NCBI GenBank assembly: GCA_024636855.1
Contig: JAGXGG010000083.1
Coordinates: forward strand, 1 to 36,983
Source: Ignavibacteriota bacterium
GTDB lineage: Bacteria > Bacteroidota > Ignavibacteria > Kapaibacteriales > UBA2268
Length of the DNA: 36,983 nucleotides
Direction: 5' to 3'
In this document: piece by piece, positions 8,675-18,004 of the stretch
Layout of the letters: every line of letters starts with the position of its first letter
Numbering within the stretch: position 1 is the first letter of the stretch
Position numbers and translations under genes: made by a program
Notes under the pieces: generated by a model
Seen by the model: the letters and a program-made list of their open reading frames with translations, nothing else
The model's database searches: none
Told to the model about the DNA's origin: nothing

Positions 8675-9178
8675 TTATACTTCGTATTTAGTGAATGCTT
8701 GTTTTAATTTATCTCTCGATTCTTCCATCGACTCATTTATAACTTTGAAATCCGATACTACAGCTGTGAAATTAGTATCACCTCTCCAACGAGGTACAAT
8801 ATGAAAATGTAGGTGGTCTGGCAATCCAGCACCGGCTGCGGCACCAGCATTCAGCCCTACATTATACCCCTGAGGGTTATACACTTCATCTATCACCTTA
8901 GTTGCTATATTAATCACTTCCATCATCTCTGCTCTACATTCCAATGATAACTCACTCAGAGTACCTTTATGGTCTTTTGGAGTTATTAATAAATGCCCAT
9001 TATTATATGGGTACTTATTCATCATTACTATTGAGTGTTCGAACCTAGCAACTAGTAGATTATCTTCATCTTCTGTTGGTTGATTAATAGCATGACAGAC
9101 GAAGCATTCCACTATTTTATCTTTCCCTTTGAACGAACCAATATATTTGGATCGCCAAGGTGACCAAAGTTGTTCCAT
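8675..9178 (-). CDS. HIT-family nucleotide hydrolase/transferase
   Basis: This is a 167-residue histidine-triad protein. The triad H122-x-H124-x-H126 in DHLHFHIVP is intact. The N-terminus MEQLWSPWRSKYI and the C25-x-x-C28 pair resemble the HIT subgroup annotated as Ap4A phosphorylase/hydrolase-like, in which a zinc site can accompany the CxxC. It probably cleaves nucleoside phosphoramidates or dinucleoside polyphosphates; the exact substrate is not determinable. It is the first gene of the five-gene minus-strand operon, with a sigma70-like promoter candidate upstream, and its stop codon touches the ksgA start. Confidence 0.88.
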   Translation of the reverse strand: MEQLWSPWRSKYIGSFKGKDKIVECFVCHAINQPTEDEDNLLVARFEHSIVMMNKYPYNNGHLLITPKDHKGTLSELSLECRAEMMEVINIATKVIDEVYNPQGYNVGLNAGAAAGAGLPDHLHFHIVPRWRGDTNFTAVVSDFKVINESMEESRDKLKQAFTKYEV

Positions 9179-9202
9179 ATTCTTGTATTATATTATTTTA
9201 GC

Positions 9203-9230
9203 ATTATAAGTTATTACAAAAATAGCTCAA
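9203..9230 (-). promoter_or_regulatory. Candidate sigma70-type promoter of the HIT-ksgA-PAP2-yigZ-panC operon
   Basis: On the minus strand TTGAGC (9230-9225) is followed, after a 16-base spacer, by TATAAT (9208-9203). The HIT start codon lies 25 bases further downstream. It partly overlaps the A/T tract of the neighbouring terminator. This is sequence inspection only. Confidence 0.4.
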
Positions 9231-9264
9231 AAAAAAATGCTTGTAAAATTAATTACAAGCATTT
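9229..9264 (-). terminator. Rho-independent terminator after the outer-membrane barrel gene
   Basis: A perfect 12-base-pair stem, AAATGCTTGTAA (9235-9246 on +) against TTACAAGCATTT (9253-9264), encloses a 6-base loop. On the minus strand it runs into a stretch of nine U (9229-9237). It lies 24 bases past the stop of the gene at 9288-10142 and ends that transcription unit before the HIT operon begins. Confidence 0.9.
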
Positions 9265-9287
9265 AATTTTTTATACTACTATTTACG

Positions 9288-10142
9288 TTAGAATATAGTA
9301 GAAGGGAATCTAATGTCAATACCCATCTGAAGAGCACTTACTCTCCAATCGTCATCAGCTGAAAGATTAGTAACACCAAAGTTATAGTTGAAGTTTGGAA
9401 CGATATAGAAACCTCCAGCTAATAAAATCTCATATTGAACACCAAATTTGATACCTACTCTCAAAGCACTAGAATTAGGTATTTCACCTTCTTTAGCGAT
9501 TAGAGTTCTACCATCATCAGAATAACTGATGCCTTGAGCAGCTTGCTCTTCTGGAGAAACTTGGTTGAATCTAGCTTCCTTTGGAGTTAAAAGTGAATAA
9601 GTTTGATTTTGATCTTTTGTCAAAGCAAAATCAAAAGTAGGACCAACAATAACACCAAACTGAGTATCAAATAAATTCAATTTGTATTGAGCTTCTGCAG
9701 TTATCATATTATATATAACTTCATTCTTGTGTTGAGTCGAACTATTAATAATAGTAGTTGTACCATCAGGTAAATTTGCTGTTGATGGATATTCATCACC
9801 TTCTACTTCAAAACTAGCAGGCATAGAGTTATATAATAAACGGGCTATGATTGAAGATTTAGAATCCTTGGCTCCACCAAGTAAATACTCGAACGACATA
9901 CCAAAGAAATAACCATTAGCAGAACCGTTCTGGAATACAGGGCAAGGTACAGCTTGTTGGTTGAATGTTGTAATATCTGCAGAGTGCAACACCCTATTAT
10001 AACCAACAACAGGCCCGAAATAGAACGGGATTGCCGCTTTAGTGGGAGCAAGCGGATCATCGAGTTGTCCAAATGAAGGCACCGTAAAAGCAATCGCTAG
10101 TGTTAGTGTTGTAAGAATAAATTTTTGTAAACTATTTGACAT
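9288..10142 (-). CDS. Outer-membrane beta-barrel protein
   Basis: This 284-residue exported protein has a signal peptide (hydrophobic core about residues 8-22, cleavage near SFG/QL). It is followed by repeated amphipathic strands such as FYFGPVVGYNR, YFFGMSFEYLLGG, FGVIVGPTFDFAL and LRVGIKFGVQYEI, and a final strand MGIDIRFPSTIF ending in Phe, the usual outer-membrane barrel signature. There is no specific family I can name. It starts 13 bases after the 1354-residue T9SS-exported protein ends and shares its transcription unit, so the two may act together at the cell surface. A strong terminator follows. Confidence 0.75.
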   Translation of the reverse strand: MSNSLQKFILTTLTLAIAFTVPSFGQLDDPLAPTKAAIPFYFGPVVGYNRVLHSADITTFNQQAVPCPVFQNGSANGYFFGMSFEYLLGGAKDSKSSIIARLLYNSMPASFEVEGDEYPSTANLPDGTTTIINSSTQHKNEVIYNMITAEAQYKLNLFDTQFGVIVGPTFDFALTKDQNQTYSLLTPKEARFNQVSPEEQAAQGISYSDDGRTLIAKEGEIPNSSALRVGIKFGVQYEILLAGGFYIVPNFNYNFGVTNLSADDDWRVSALQMGIDIRFPSTIF

Positions 10143-10155
10143 AATTTAAACCTTG

Positions 10156-13100
10156 TTACTTTGTAATAATAAATTCTTGAGTTAATGTTGTTCCAAAAGA
10201 GCGAACAACTAATATATATTTTCCGTTAGCATACTTACTAAGATTTAATATAATATTATTTTTTCCTTTATCAAACAATATTTTATCCAATACGTTATAT
10301 TTTTTTCCAACGTAGTCCATTATATATACTGAACCTGTTAGCTCATCGGATACATCTACTGTAAGATTAGCTTCATTGCTTACTATATTAGGTGCTATAG
10401 AAACACCCTCAATATAAGAACTTAGTACAATATTTCGGTAGTTATAGACGCAAATCTGATCTACATTTAAAGTATTCAAAAGTGCATTACCATCATAACA
10501 ATCGCTTAAGTCAAAATTTATCCCCATATCTCCTTCCAAATCGGTATGAAGTAGGGCTAAAAATCTTAAATCAAATTCCCAAGATACTATATTACCAAAA
10601 TCAAAATCTGAAAACTCATCAGAAACAAGTGTAAGTTTATCAGCTTCTTTGTTAATAGTCGCTTTTAATTCTTTCTTTTTATTGTTTTCTGAATCGTAAA
10701 AATATACAATAGTTTCATTATTTTCAAGAAAAAAGTTATAAGTATCAATATCTATTGTTACGAAAATATCGGCTGTAGTATCAATATAATTGGGGAATGA
10801 GCCACTGAACTTCACATCAAAATACTTTCCAATCTGTAACCCTCCTGCATTTAGAGGGTTTATTACTACTTTATTTTGTAATGAAGTGATATTGCTCTCC
10901 GCCACAAAAACAGAGTCTATTTCTTGATCCAAATCAAAGACATCTATATTATAGTATATTTTATCTGTTTTGTTCCCAGATGACATAACAACTATTTCCT
11001 TTACTAAGGTAGATCCTGACTCGAGGGGTTCACCAAATGTATTATCCAAAAATCTAGCGATTTGAATGTCAGAAACAATATCTATATTCTTGATAATAAA
11101 CTGAGTATTGCCCGTATTGGTTATACTTAGACTTAGTGTATCTAAGTTACATGACTGTACCGTCAGATCTTCGGGTGTCACTAATATATCAAGTGTGTCT
11201 CTTTCATCTACGAAACCTCTTATATGTATAGTATCTGTTTTCACTCCATAATTAGGAGCTGCATCAGACTCTACTATTAATGTCATAGTTTGCAAACCCA
11301 AAGATAAACCGTTGAACCTAATAGGAAGCGATTCAGTCACTCCTTGACCTAAAGTTCTACTATTATAAAAAGATTTATCGAATTCGAATACATTCTCATC
11401 GCCTAATAATTTGAATATTCTATTAATCTTCAAATCTTCATTCCCATCAGAGAATATGACATCTACTGTCGAGTCTTTGGACGAGAATATTTTGATAGTA
11501 TCTAGATCTATATCATAAGTATAGATTTCAGGTAGCGTAGGTTGACCAGTCAGATTCACTAGGATTGTATCATGAGGTGTCCATCTTTCCACAAACTTAG
11601 CTGTCAGTTTGTACGGGGTATAATCATTAATATTATTTGGATTATATGTAAGGTTTACGTCCAAAATTTCGTTCTCTTCTAAATCTACTGTACTCAAGTT
11701 CATTAATGTTACAACATTGGGGTCATTTGCTAAATTTGAAACGACATCGAAAAAAGTAAATCGAGAATTAAAGCTCCCAGAATTGAAAAATTTCTGAATT
11801 GTATTTTTGGTTGTGCCTATACGTGTATCTCCGAAATCATAATATATATTATCGATTTTAGGTTCACCTGTTTGAGCAGAAATAGTGGCAGTTCTATTAA
11901 TTTTATTACTATCCATAAGGGTAAAAGTATAATCATAATTTCCTGAGATATTATGTGTAAATGTAATCTTATCAAACTTTAATGATTCATTTGGAAGTAT
12001 GGTATATGGGAACATACCAGTCGTATCTACATAGAAATTGCTACTAGCGGGTAGTATAACACTATCACATTTAATTTTAGCATTACCTGTATTAGTGAAT
12101 ACAACAAATTCTGAAGGGTCAGTATTATATGTAGTACCCGAAAGTATTTTTGGTAATCTCAGATTGCTCGCTGATAAGTCGAAACTTATTACTTTTGCAT
12201 TTATATCTATTTTACGGGTATAATCACAAGCGAAGTTAAAGAACATAGAATCTATAACAGCATTCTGGTTATTAGCTTCATTGTTCAAACATAATATTAC
12301 TCTATAAGTTTGTTCTTTATAAAGCATTTTAGGTAAGGCAAAAGGAAGAATTAGTTTTAATCTCATATCTGCTGGTAAATCTACGCTTTCTAGTAAAACT
12401 GAATCTGCGTCCGTATGAAGATCAAAGGATATACAGGAATCTTTCTTTATATTTACTTCCTTATAGTCTATCAAATCTAACAATACAACCTGGGCACCAG
12501 GTCTGTAATATTCATAAGAAGTAGAATTACCAAAGTAGTCTATAGCTGTAAATTTGAATTGAGCTGGTTTATTTTTATCTAGAACATTTCCGTCTAATTT
12601 GACAAAAGTTGTAGTATCAGTTATAGGAGTGTGTGACCAAGTAAAGTTATAAGTTTCTTTCTCATCTACTTCTATTATATTCACTCCTGAAAATTCAGAT
12701 ACTTTCTTATCGAATATAGTACCTCGGATAGTCGAGCAACTCTCTACGAACTCAACGACTGGGTCTGAGAAATCTGACTGCTCTTCATCTATTAGTGAGG
12801 CGCCGACAGTCATAGCGTAAGAGTCATAAACTCCAGCAGCTATAGCAATAGCATGGAAGCCGCCCGAATCAGCAACAACAGTATTAATACTTGGGTTCTG
12901 TGGTACGAAAACTTTCTGCCAGTAATAAGGCTTCCCAGCCAGACTGAAAGTATTGAAACCAAGTGTTTGGTTGATATTCTTATTGTTAACTTTCAACGAA
13001 GATTTGCCATCTTCATCAGTTACTATTAATAAAGCTTGACTATCATATTGAATAATATGTTTATCATTATATACAAATACATCATTAGAGCCATAGTAGG

Positions 13101-14220
13101 TTGTTTTATTAACCATTTTGTCTAGAGCAGGAATCACTACCATAGCTGGGTCATATTTATAGCTTTCAAAAGACTCGACATACTTAGCCATAAACTGCGT
13201 TATGAGAAATTTCCCATTAGCAGACCAGTAAGTAGGAGATTCGATATTATCAAATGTCTTGACTTCACCAGGAAGCAAATATACATTATTGACATTATTA
13301 TCATTGACTAGATTCAAATCAATAGTATCTTTAGCCACTACTTTGAACATAGACCTAATACCATTACCAAAAGGAACAGTAATATACTCTTTTCCCCAAG
13401 TGTTTGTAGCTGGCATCATTTCTACTATATGGTCTTTGGAAGTCAAAGGATTAGCTACTGTTTGCTGCTGGATAGAAGTACGCATGTGTCCAGATATAAA
13501 ACCAATAGGTTTATCACTAACTACACGGCTACCAGTAAGATCGTGCACACCATTTATACCGTGTGAGTATTTCGATTTAACAAGATAGCTCTGCCCTTTA
13601 TTGAGTCTAACTTTGATAATCGAGTCCTTCGCCGCTCCTTTATAAGTATCGGCAGTTACTGTTATTTCTACATTTGTATAATTTTCGTTAGCTAGTATAA
13701 GGAATTCACCTAATCTAGAAGTCTTTTCAATTTCTACTATTTGTGGGTCTGTACCAAGTGGTTCTATATAATAATCATTGGGCATAGTAACAGCATAGTG
13801 CTCTTTACCCCAATTACGAGTAGGTATAACCGAAAATTTATCACCCGATTGTAGCATTGAGCTTTTGGCTACACAAGAGATTGGAAAAGTTGAACTAATC
13901 TCGATTAGTTTACTCCCAGTTATTACTTCAGGGTTCTTGTGTTCGTAATCTACATCTACGTCTATTTTGTATATGCTATCTTTTTTAAGTGAGATTGTAT
14001 AGGTTTTGCCTTCTCTTGGCTCGGTTATAGTTATATCAGTATTGTATTTTGAGGAAAGGTAGATACTTTGATACGGCTCTCTGTATATATCAATTTCATT
14101 ATCTAAAAAACCAACAAGGAAATGTCGACCTTCGTATGAGGACATAGTACCCTCGCTTGCAAAGGACGAAACAGAGCTAAGTGGAATGAAAACTAATAGT
14201 AATAGATAAAAACGTATCAT
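10156..14220 (-). CDS. Large T9SS-secreted protein with IgGFc-binding-like N-terminus and choice-of-anchor repeats
   Basis: This is a 1354-residue exported protein. A signal peptide (residues 1-22) is followed by a region resembling the IgGFc-binding N-terminal family, with RHFLVGFLDNE near residue 32 and the paired WGKEHYAV and WGKEYITV segments. Residues from about 680 to 1130 contain several Ig-like repeats of the choice-of-anchor D type, for example the recurring FTNTGNAKI, FFNSGSFNS and ITNTGNTQF phrases. The last ~80 residues form a typical type A T9SS sorting domain: IAPNIVSNEANL, GSVYIMDYVGKK, and a terminal YANGKYILVVRSFGTTLTQEFIITK-like stretch. The protein is therefore expected on the outer surface, where an adhesion or matrix role is plausible but unproven. 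It is co-transcribed with the downstream barrel gene. Confidence 0.82.
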   Translation of the reverse strand: MIRFYLLLLVFIPLSSVSSFASEGTMSSYEGRHFLVGFLDNEIDIYREPYQSIYLSSKYNTDITITEPREGKTYTISLKKDSIYKIDVDVDYEHKNPEVITGSKLIEISSTFPISCVAKSSMLQSGDKFSVIPTRNWGKEHYAVTMPNDYYIEPLGTDPQIVEIEKTSRLGEFLILANENYTNVEITVTADTYKGAAKDSIIKVRLNKGQSYLVKSKYSHGINGVHDLTGSRVVSDKPIGFISGHMRTSIQQQTVANPLTSKDHIVEMMPATNTWGKEYITVPFGNGIRSMFKVVAKDTIDLNLVNDNNVNNVYLLPGEVKTFDNIESPTYWSANGKFLITQFMAKYVESFESYKYDPAMVVIPALDKMVNKTTYYGSNDVFVYNDKHIIQYDSQALLIVTDEDGKSSLKVNNKNINQTLGFNTFSLAGKPYYWQKVFVPQNPSINTVVADSGGFHAIAIAAGVYDSYAMTVGASLIDEEQSDFSDPVVEFVESCSTIRGTIFDKKVSEFSGVNIIEVDEKETYNFTWSHTPITDTTTFVKLDGNVLDKNKPAQFKFTAIDYFGNSTSYEYYRPGAQVVLLDLIDYKEVNIKKDSCISFDLHTDADSVLLESVDLPADMRLKLILPFALPKMLYKEQTYRVILCLNNEANNQNAVIDSMFFNFACDYTRKIDINAKVISFDLSASNLRLPKILSGTTYNTDPSEFVVFTNTGNAKIKCDSVILPASSNFYVDTTGMFPYTILPNESLKFDKITFTHNISGNYDYTFTLMDSNKINRTATISAQTGEPKIDNIYYDFGDTRIGTTKNTIQKFFNSGSFNSRFTFFDVVSNLANDPNVVTLMNLSTVDLEENEILDVNLTYNPNNINDYTPYKLTAKFVERWTPHDTILVNLTGQPTLPEIYTYDIDLDTIKIFSSKDSTVDVIFSDGNEDLKINRIFKLLGDENVFEFDKSFYNSRTLGQGVTESLPIRFNGLSLGLQTMTLIVESDAAPNYGVKTDTIHIRGFVDERDTLDILVTPEDLTVQSCNLDTLSLSITNTGNTQFIIKNIDIVSDIQIARFLDNTFGEPLESGSTLVKEIVVMSSGNKTDKIYYNIDVFDLDQEIDSVFVAESNITSLQNKVVINPLNAGGLQIGKYFDVKFSGSFPNYIDTTADIFVTIDIDTYNFFLENNETIVYFYDSENNKKKELKATINKEADKLTLVSDEFSDFDFGNIVSWEFDLRFLALLHTDLEGDMGINFDLSDCYDGNALLNTLNVDQICVYNYRNIVLSSYIEGVSIAPNIVSNEANLTVDVSDELTGSVYIMDYVGKKYNVLDKILFDKGKNNIILNLSKYANGKYILVVRSFGTTLTQEFIITK

Positions 14221-14282
14221 ACACTGCCTTTTAGATTTGCACTAATATAACTTATTGATAAATAAGATACAAATACTAACAG

Positions 14283-15545
14283 TTATAATTCGAAGTAATT
14301 ACTTTTATACTGAAGATTTTTTTCAACAGGTATATTTTTCGACCATTTATACCTAGGTAGGTAGAATTCCTTTACGCCAGACTTCAGCTCTTGATAAGGT
14401 ATAGCAACAGCGTTAACATTCTCTAAGAAATTTATTTTGTCAATCTCGTCATTCTCGAAGAACATTTCGATTTTATTACAATCGTGCTTATGAGCGTCTA
14501 TAGCTCCTTTATCATTCTGAGAAAAGTATAGGCTTTGAGCATTTTGAGTAGTTATTATTTGACTTATCTTCCCATCTTGAAAAATCATCTCAATTTTATG
14601 TCCAGCCAGTTGATTGAGGAATTGAGCATATTTTTCGAATTCCTTAGAAACTGAAAATGCATTTCCTACTGATTCTATCCTCTTTAACTTTGATTCTTCC
14701 AACTCTATAGTTATAGAATCGCCATATAGTTGTGAGTTATCATACCAAATTATCGGTTCTTCGTTTAGTACGAAAATATCCCTTGTCCTGAAATAGGTTG
14801 CTAGGTTTGATCTTGCTTTTACGTCTTTTCTTATTATCTCTACACTATCCGTGAATACATAGTGTTCATTATCTATATAGCGAAATGCCTGCATAGTATC
14901 GGACGATATGCTCAATGTATCATACTCGAAACCAGCTTCACCCTCAGAACTATCTATCTGAAACAATATGGGCTTACCATAAGAAATACTATATTTGTCT
15001 TTCGGTTTGTATATAAGAGTATCAGAAAGTAAATAAGAACTGTTGAACTTTCCTTTTATTAACACATTATTGTAAGCATAGCTCTCTTGTGTTTTCTTGT
15101 TGTATTGTAAATAGTTAGCATTTACTATTACCGAGTCATCTTCTATGAAAACATTTTGATAGAAATTAGCTACATTTGTTAAACTATTATAATCACCAGA
15201 TTTAGCTTTCAGATATGTTTTAGTATCTTGTATTTCTAGCTCTGTATCTGTTTTCGTGAATTTCTTATCGCCGTAGTAAGTAGCTTTTTGGGTCTTCATA
15301 GTCAAACCTTTCTGGGTTAACTTGACATTCCCACTGAGATTCGAAATATTTGTTGCTTCGAATAATTTGGCATAATCACAAGTAATAGTTACATCACCCT
15401 GGATTAATTTCACATTACCGAAGTACTCTTTTATAGGACCTTCGGGGGTTTCAGAACCTTGGAATTTTTCTGCAGAATAGAATATCCTCTCTTGTGAGTA
15501 AGAGTATGAATATATGAACAACACTATTAATAATATTCTTTTCAA
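14283..15545 (-). CDS. OstA/LptA-like LPS-transport protein
   Basis: The 420-residue exported protein has a signal peptide (MKRILLIVLFIYSYSYSQ) and repeated OstA-type beta-jellyroll strands. Examples are YFGNVKLIQGDVTITCDYA, LSGNVKLTQKGLTMKTQKATYYG, FYQNVFIEDDSVIVNANYL and AYNNVLIKGK. This is the pattern of LptA/OstA-like proteins, which bridge LPS between the inner membrane and LptD. It is longer than E. coli LptA, as is common for the OstA-like proteins of this superphylum. The start is TTG 15545, overlapping the TGA of the upstream SRPBCC gene as TTGA; the signal peptide begins right there. A truncated lptD at the right end of the window would be its pathway partner. Confidence 0.8.
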   Translation of the reverse strand: MKRILLIVLFIYSYSYSQERIFYSAEKFQGSETPEGPIKEYFGNVKLIQGDVTITCDYAKLFEATNISNLSGNVKLTQKGLTMKTQKATYYGDKKFTKTDTELEIQDTKTYLKAKSGDYNSLTNVANFYQNVFIEDDSVIVNANYLQYNKKTQESYAYNNVLIKGKFNSSYLLSDTLIYKPKDKYSISYGKPILFQIDSSEGEAGFEYDTLSISSDTMQAFRYIDNEHYVFTDSVEIIRKDVKARSNLATYFRTRDIFVLNEEPIIWYDNSQLYGDSITIELEESKLKRIESVGNAFSVSKEFEKYAQFLNQLAGHKIEMIFQDGKISQIITTQNAQSLYFSQNDKGAIDAHKHDCNKIEMFFENDEIDKINFLENVNAVAIPYQELKSGVKEFYLPRYKWSKNIPVEKNLQYKSNYFEL

Positions 15546-16114
15546 TTAGAAACTACGTTTATATTTTTAGTTTCAACGTTATATTTTAGCTCAAGTTTCT
15601 TTTTCAAGTTACTCAAACCTTTATCGAAGTTAGGACCCATAACATTATCAAGCATAGAACCGAGCAATCGCATAAACGGGTTCCAGCCAACATTTTTGTA
15701 ATGAACCCACTCTATTGTAGTATGAGTTTCATCTATACTTTTTGTCTTGATATACCCAGAAAAAGAGGTCTCCCCTTTGTTCCATTCTAATTGAAAATTA
15801 ATTTTATCTTGATTCGAAATAGAATTAAATGTTAGAGAGGCCGCCTCTGAATGTTCACCATTCCATTTTTGTTTTGCATCCTCACCTTCTGTTTTACCAG
15901 GATAAGAATAGACCAAAGTTGAGTCAAATTCTTTCCAAGTAGTCCATTCTTCCCAATTTTTTAGGTCATAAAGGTAATCAAATGCGTAACTTTGTGGAAC
16001 ATTTATTTTGATACTTCTACTAATAGAAATATCACCTGGTAGGGTCATAGCATAGACCATAATAGCCAGAACGAGAGCAGCAACTATTGCTAATAATATC
16101 TTTAAGTATTTCAT
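15542..16114 (-). CDS. SRPBCC (START/polyketide cyclase-like) domain protein, membrane-anchored
   Basis: The 190-residue product has an N-terminal hydrophobic segment (about residues 4-25), then an SRPBCC helix-grip domain. This is recognisable from ISRSIKINVPQSYAFDYLYDLKNWEEWTTW, the central SGYIKTKSIDETHTTIEWV strands, and the long C-terminal helix GLSNLKKKLE. Such domains bind hydrophobic ligands; the ligand here is unknown. It is translationally coupled to the downstream OstA-like gene through a 4-base overlap. It is transcribed divergently from the TPR gene at 16177. Confidence 0.8.
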   Translation of the reverse strand: MKYLKILLAIVAALVLAIMVYAMTLPGDISISRSIKINVPQSYAFDYLYDLKNWEEWTTWKEFDSTLVYSYPGKTEGEDAKQKWNGEHSEAASLTFNSISNQDKINFQLEWNKGETSFSGYIKTKSIDETHTTIEWVHYKNVGWNPFMRLLGSMLDNVMGPNFDKGLSNLKKKLELKYNVETKNINVVSN

Positions 16115-16176
16115 ATTTTAAACAAACGGATTGAAGATTCGTACATATACATAAACCAAATTAAGTTTTTAAAATT

Positions 16177-17994
16177 ATGATAAAAAATATATTTCTATAT
16201 TCGGTAGTAAGTTTTTTCATTTTAAATATCGGATATAGCCAAACAACTACTGAAAGAAAATTGAGTTTAGCCCAATCTTACGAACAAGTTGGGCAATTGG
16301 ATAATGCTATCAGAATATACGAAGAAGTGTACTCTCAAGATAAAGGATATTTGCAAGCATTTCATGGATTGATTCGTTCATATAAGTTAAAAAATATGAA
16401 CGCCAAGCTACTAGAATTACTCGAAGATAGGATACAATTCGATAAAAAAGCTGTGAATTATATACTACTAGGTGAAGCAAGATGGAATGCAGGTAAATCA
16501 TCTGAAGCTGATGAAGCATGGGAGAATGCCCAAAAGGCGGAACCTAACAATCAGTTCATGTATGCTGATTTGGCTGAAGTACAATCAAGATTACAACTCT
16601 ACAAAAAAGCAATAAATACGTATAAAACAGCCCGCAAGAATATAACTACAAACAAAGGTTTGACTCTATTCACTGAAGAATTGAGTAAACTATATATAGC
16701 AGTTGGCGATACTAAAGGAGCAATAACCGAATCGCTAACACTGCTGATGGAAGCAGGCGCATTGCCAGCCGTAGAAGCAAGAATATACGCACTCATGCAA
16801 GATGATGATAATTTGGGCATTATAGATGAAACTTTGAATAATTTCATAGACAGAAACAGTTCGAACTATATGGCAAATGAGCTATTCAGTTGGTATCAGA
16901 CTAATTTGGGTAACCATGATAAAGCATTAGAATACACAATAAAAGCCGATGATATTTCCAATCAAGAAGGAAGATTAATTATCACTTTTGGAGGAAATGC
17001 AGAGCAAGCAGGTAATACTGATATTGCACTAGAAGCATATCAATATATAATAGATCAAGGAAAGAGCAATAAGTTCTTCACTTCTGCTATATATAGCTAT
17101 ACTAGAACTCTAGAATCTAAAATGATGTTCGATAAGAATTTGTCCAAAGATAATATACTCCAAATAATAAAAAGATATAAAACTATAACTGAAGAATTTC
17201 CAAAAAGTACCACTGCTGCTGACGCTTACTTAGAGATAGCTAGATTGCAGAAAGATAGACTAAATGACTACAAAAAATCAGAAGAAACTCTATTCGAATT
17301 AACTAAAGAAATACCCGGAGCACCTCAATCGGGTACAGCAATGATCGAGTTATCTGAGATTTATATGAGCCGTGGAGATATAGTAGAGGCAAAAAGCTTT
17401 TTAGAAACTGCAAAAGCAAGATATGGAAGAAATAATCGTGATTTAATAGAAATAATTGGCTACAGACAAGCGCTTATCGAATACTACACTGGTAATTTGG
17501 ATAGTGCAGAGGCATTATTCCTAGTCCTATCGGAAATAAAAGATAATGATATTGCCAATGATGTATTGGAAAAAAGCTCGATAATTTCCGATAAGTATAA
17601 GGAAGAAGATAAGGTAAAAGTATTTGCCTCAGCTGAATACGATATGATTAGACTAGATACTGCAAGTGCTATTACTAAATATGAAACCATCATCAATGAG
17701 TTACGAAATTTTGATACTGAGATTTGGCAGCGTTCTCATCTTATACTATCTGATATATATATGGCTCGTAATAATGTACAAAAAGCTGACTATTACCTTG
17801 AAGAATTCATCAAGAATTTACCCGATGGAGTTCATACTGACAAGGCATTATTCAAATTAGCTTCAAACAAAGTAATAGCAGGCGATACTAGCAAAGCAAT
17901 AGAGCTTTACTCGAAAATACTTATAAATTTCCCTAACTCAATATATTTGGACCAAGCTAGGACAAAGATTAGAGAGTTAAGAGGAGAATCGTAA
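16177..17994 (+). CDS. Exported tetratricopeptide-repeat protein
   Basis: This 605-residue protein has a signal peptide (MIKNIFLYSVVSFFILNIGYSQ) and repeated TPR helix pairs along its length. Examples are LAQSYEQVGQLDNAIRIYEEVY, LGEARWNAGKSSEADEAWENAQKAEP, ADLAEVQSRLQLYKKAINTYKTA and a C-terminal FKLASNKVIAGDTSKAIELYSKILINFPNS. TPR arrays are scaffolds for protein complexes in the periplasm or at the outer membrane. The last repeats resemble those of BamD/YbgF-type proteins, but no lipobox is present. It is convergent with rsmE (10 bases between stops) and divergent from the SRPBCC gene. The specific role is unknown. Confidence 0.82.
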   Translation: MIKNIFLYSVVSFFILNIGYSQTTTERKLSLAQSYEQVGQLDNAIRIYEEVYSQDKGYLQAFHGLIRSYKLKNMNAKLLELLEDRIQFDKKAVNYILLGEARWNAGKSSEADEAWENAQKAEPNNQFMYADLAEVQSRLQLYKKAINTYKTARKNITTNKGLTLFTEELSKLYIAVGDTKGAITESLTLLMEAGALPAVEARIYALMQDDDNLGIIDETLNNFIDRNSSNYMANELFSWYQTNLGNHDKALEYTIKADDISNQEGRLIITFGGNAEQAGNTDIALEAYQYIIDQGKSNKFFTSAIYSYTRTLESKMMFDKNLSKDNILQIIKRYKTITEEFPKSTTAADAYLEIARLQKDRLNDYKKSEETLFELTKEIPGAPQSGTAMIELSEIYMSRGDIVEAKSFLETAKARYGRNNRDLIEIIGYRQALIEYYTGNLDSAEALFLVLSEIKDNDIANDVLEKSSIISDKYKEEDKVKVFASAEYDMIRLDTASAITKYETIINELRNFDTEIWQRSHLILSDIYMARNNVQKADYYLEEFIKNLPDGVHTDKALFKLASNKVIAGDTSKAIELYSKILINFPNSIYLDQARTKIRELRGES

Positions 17995-18004
17995 GTAAGA
18001 AATT

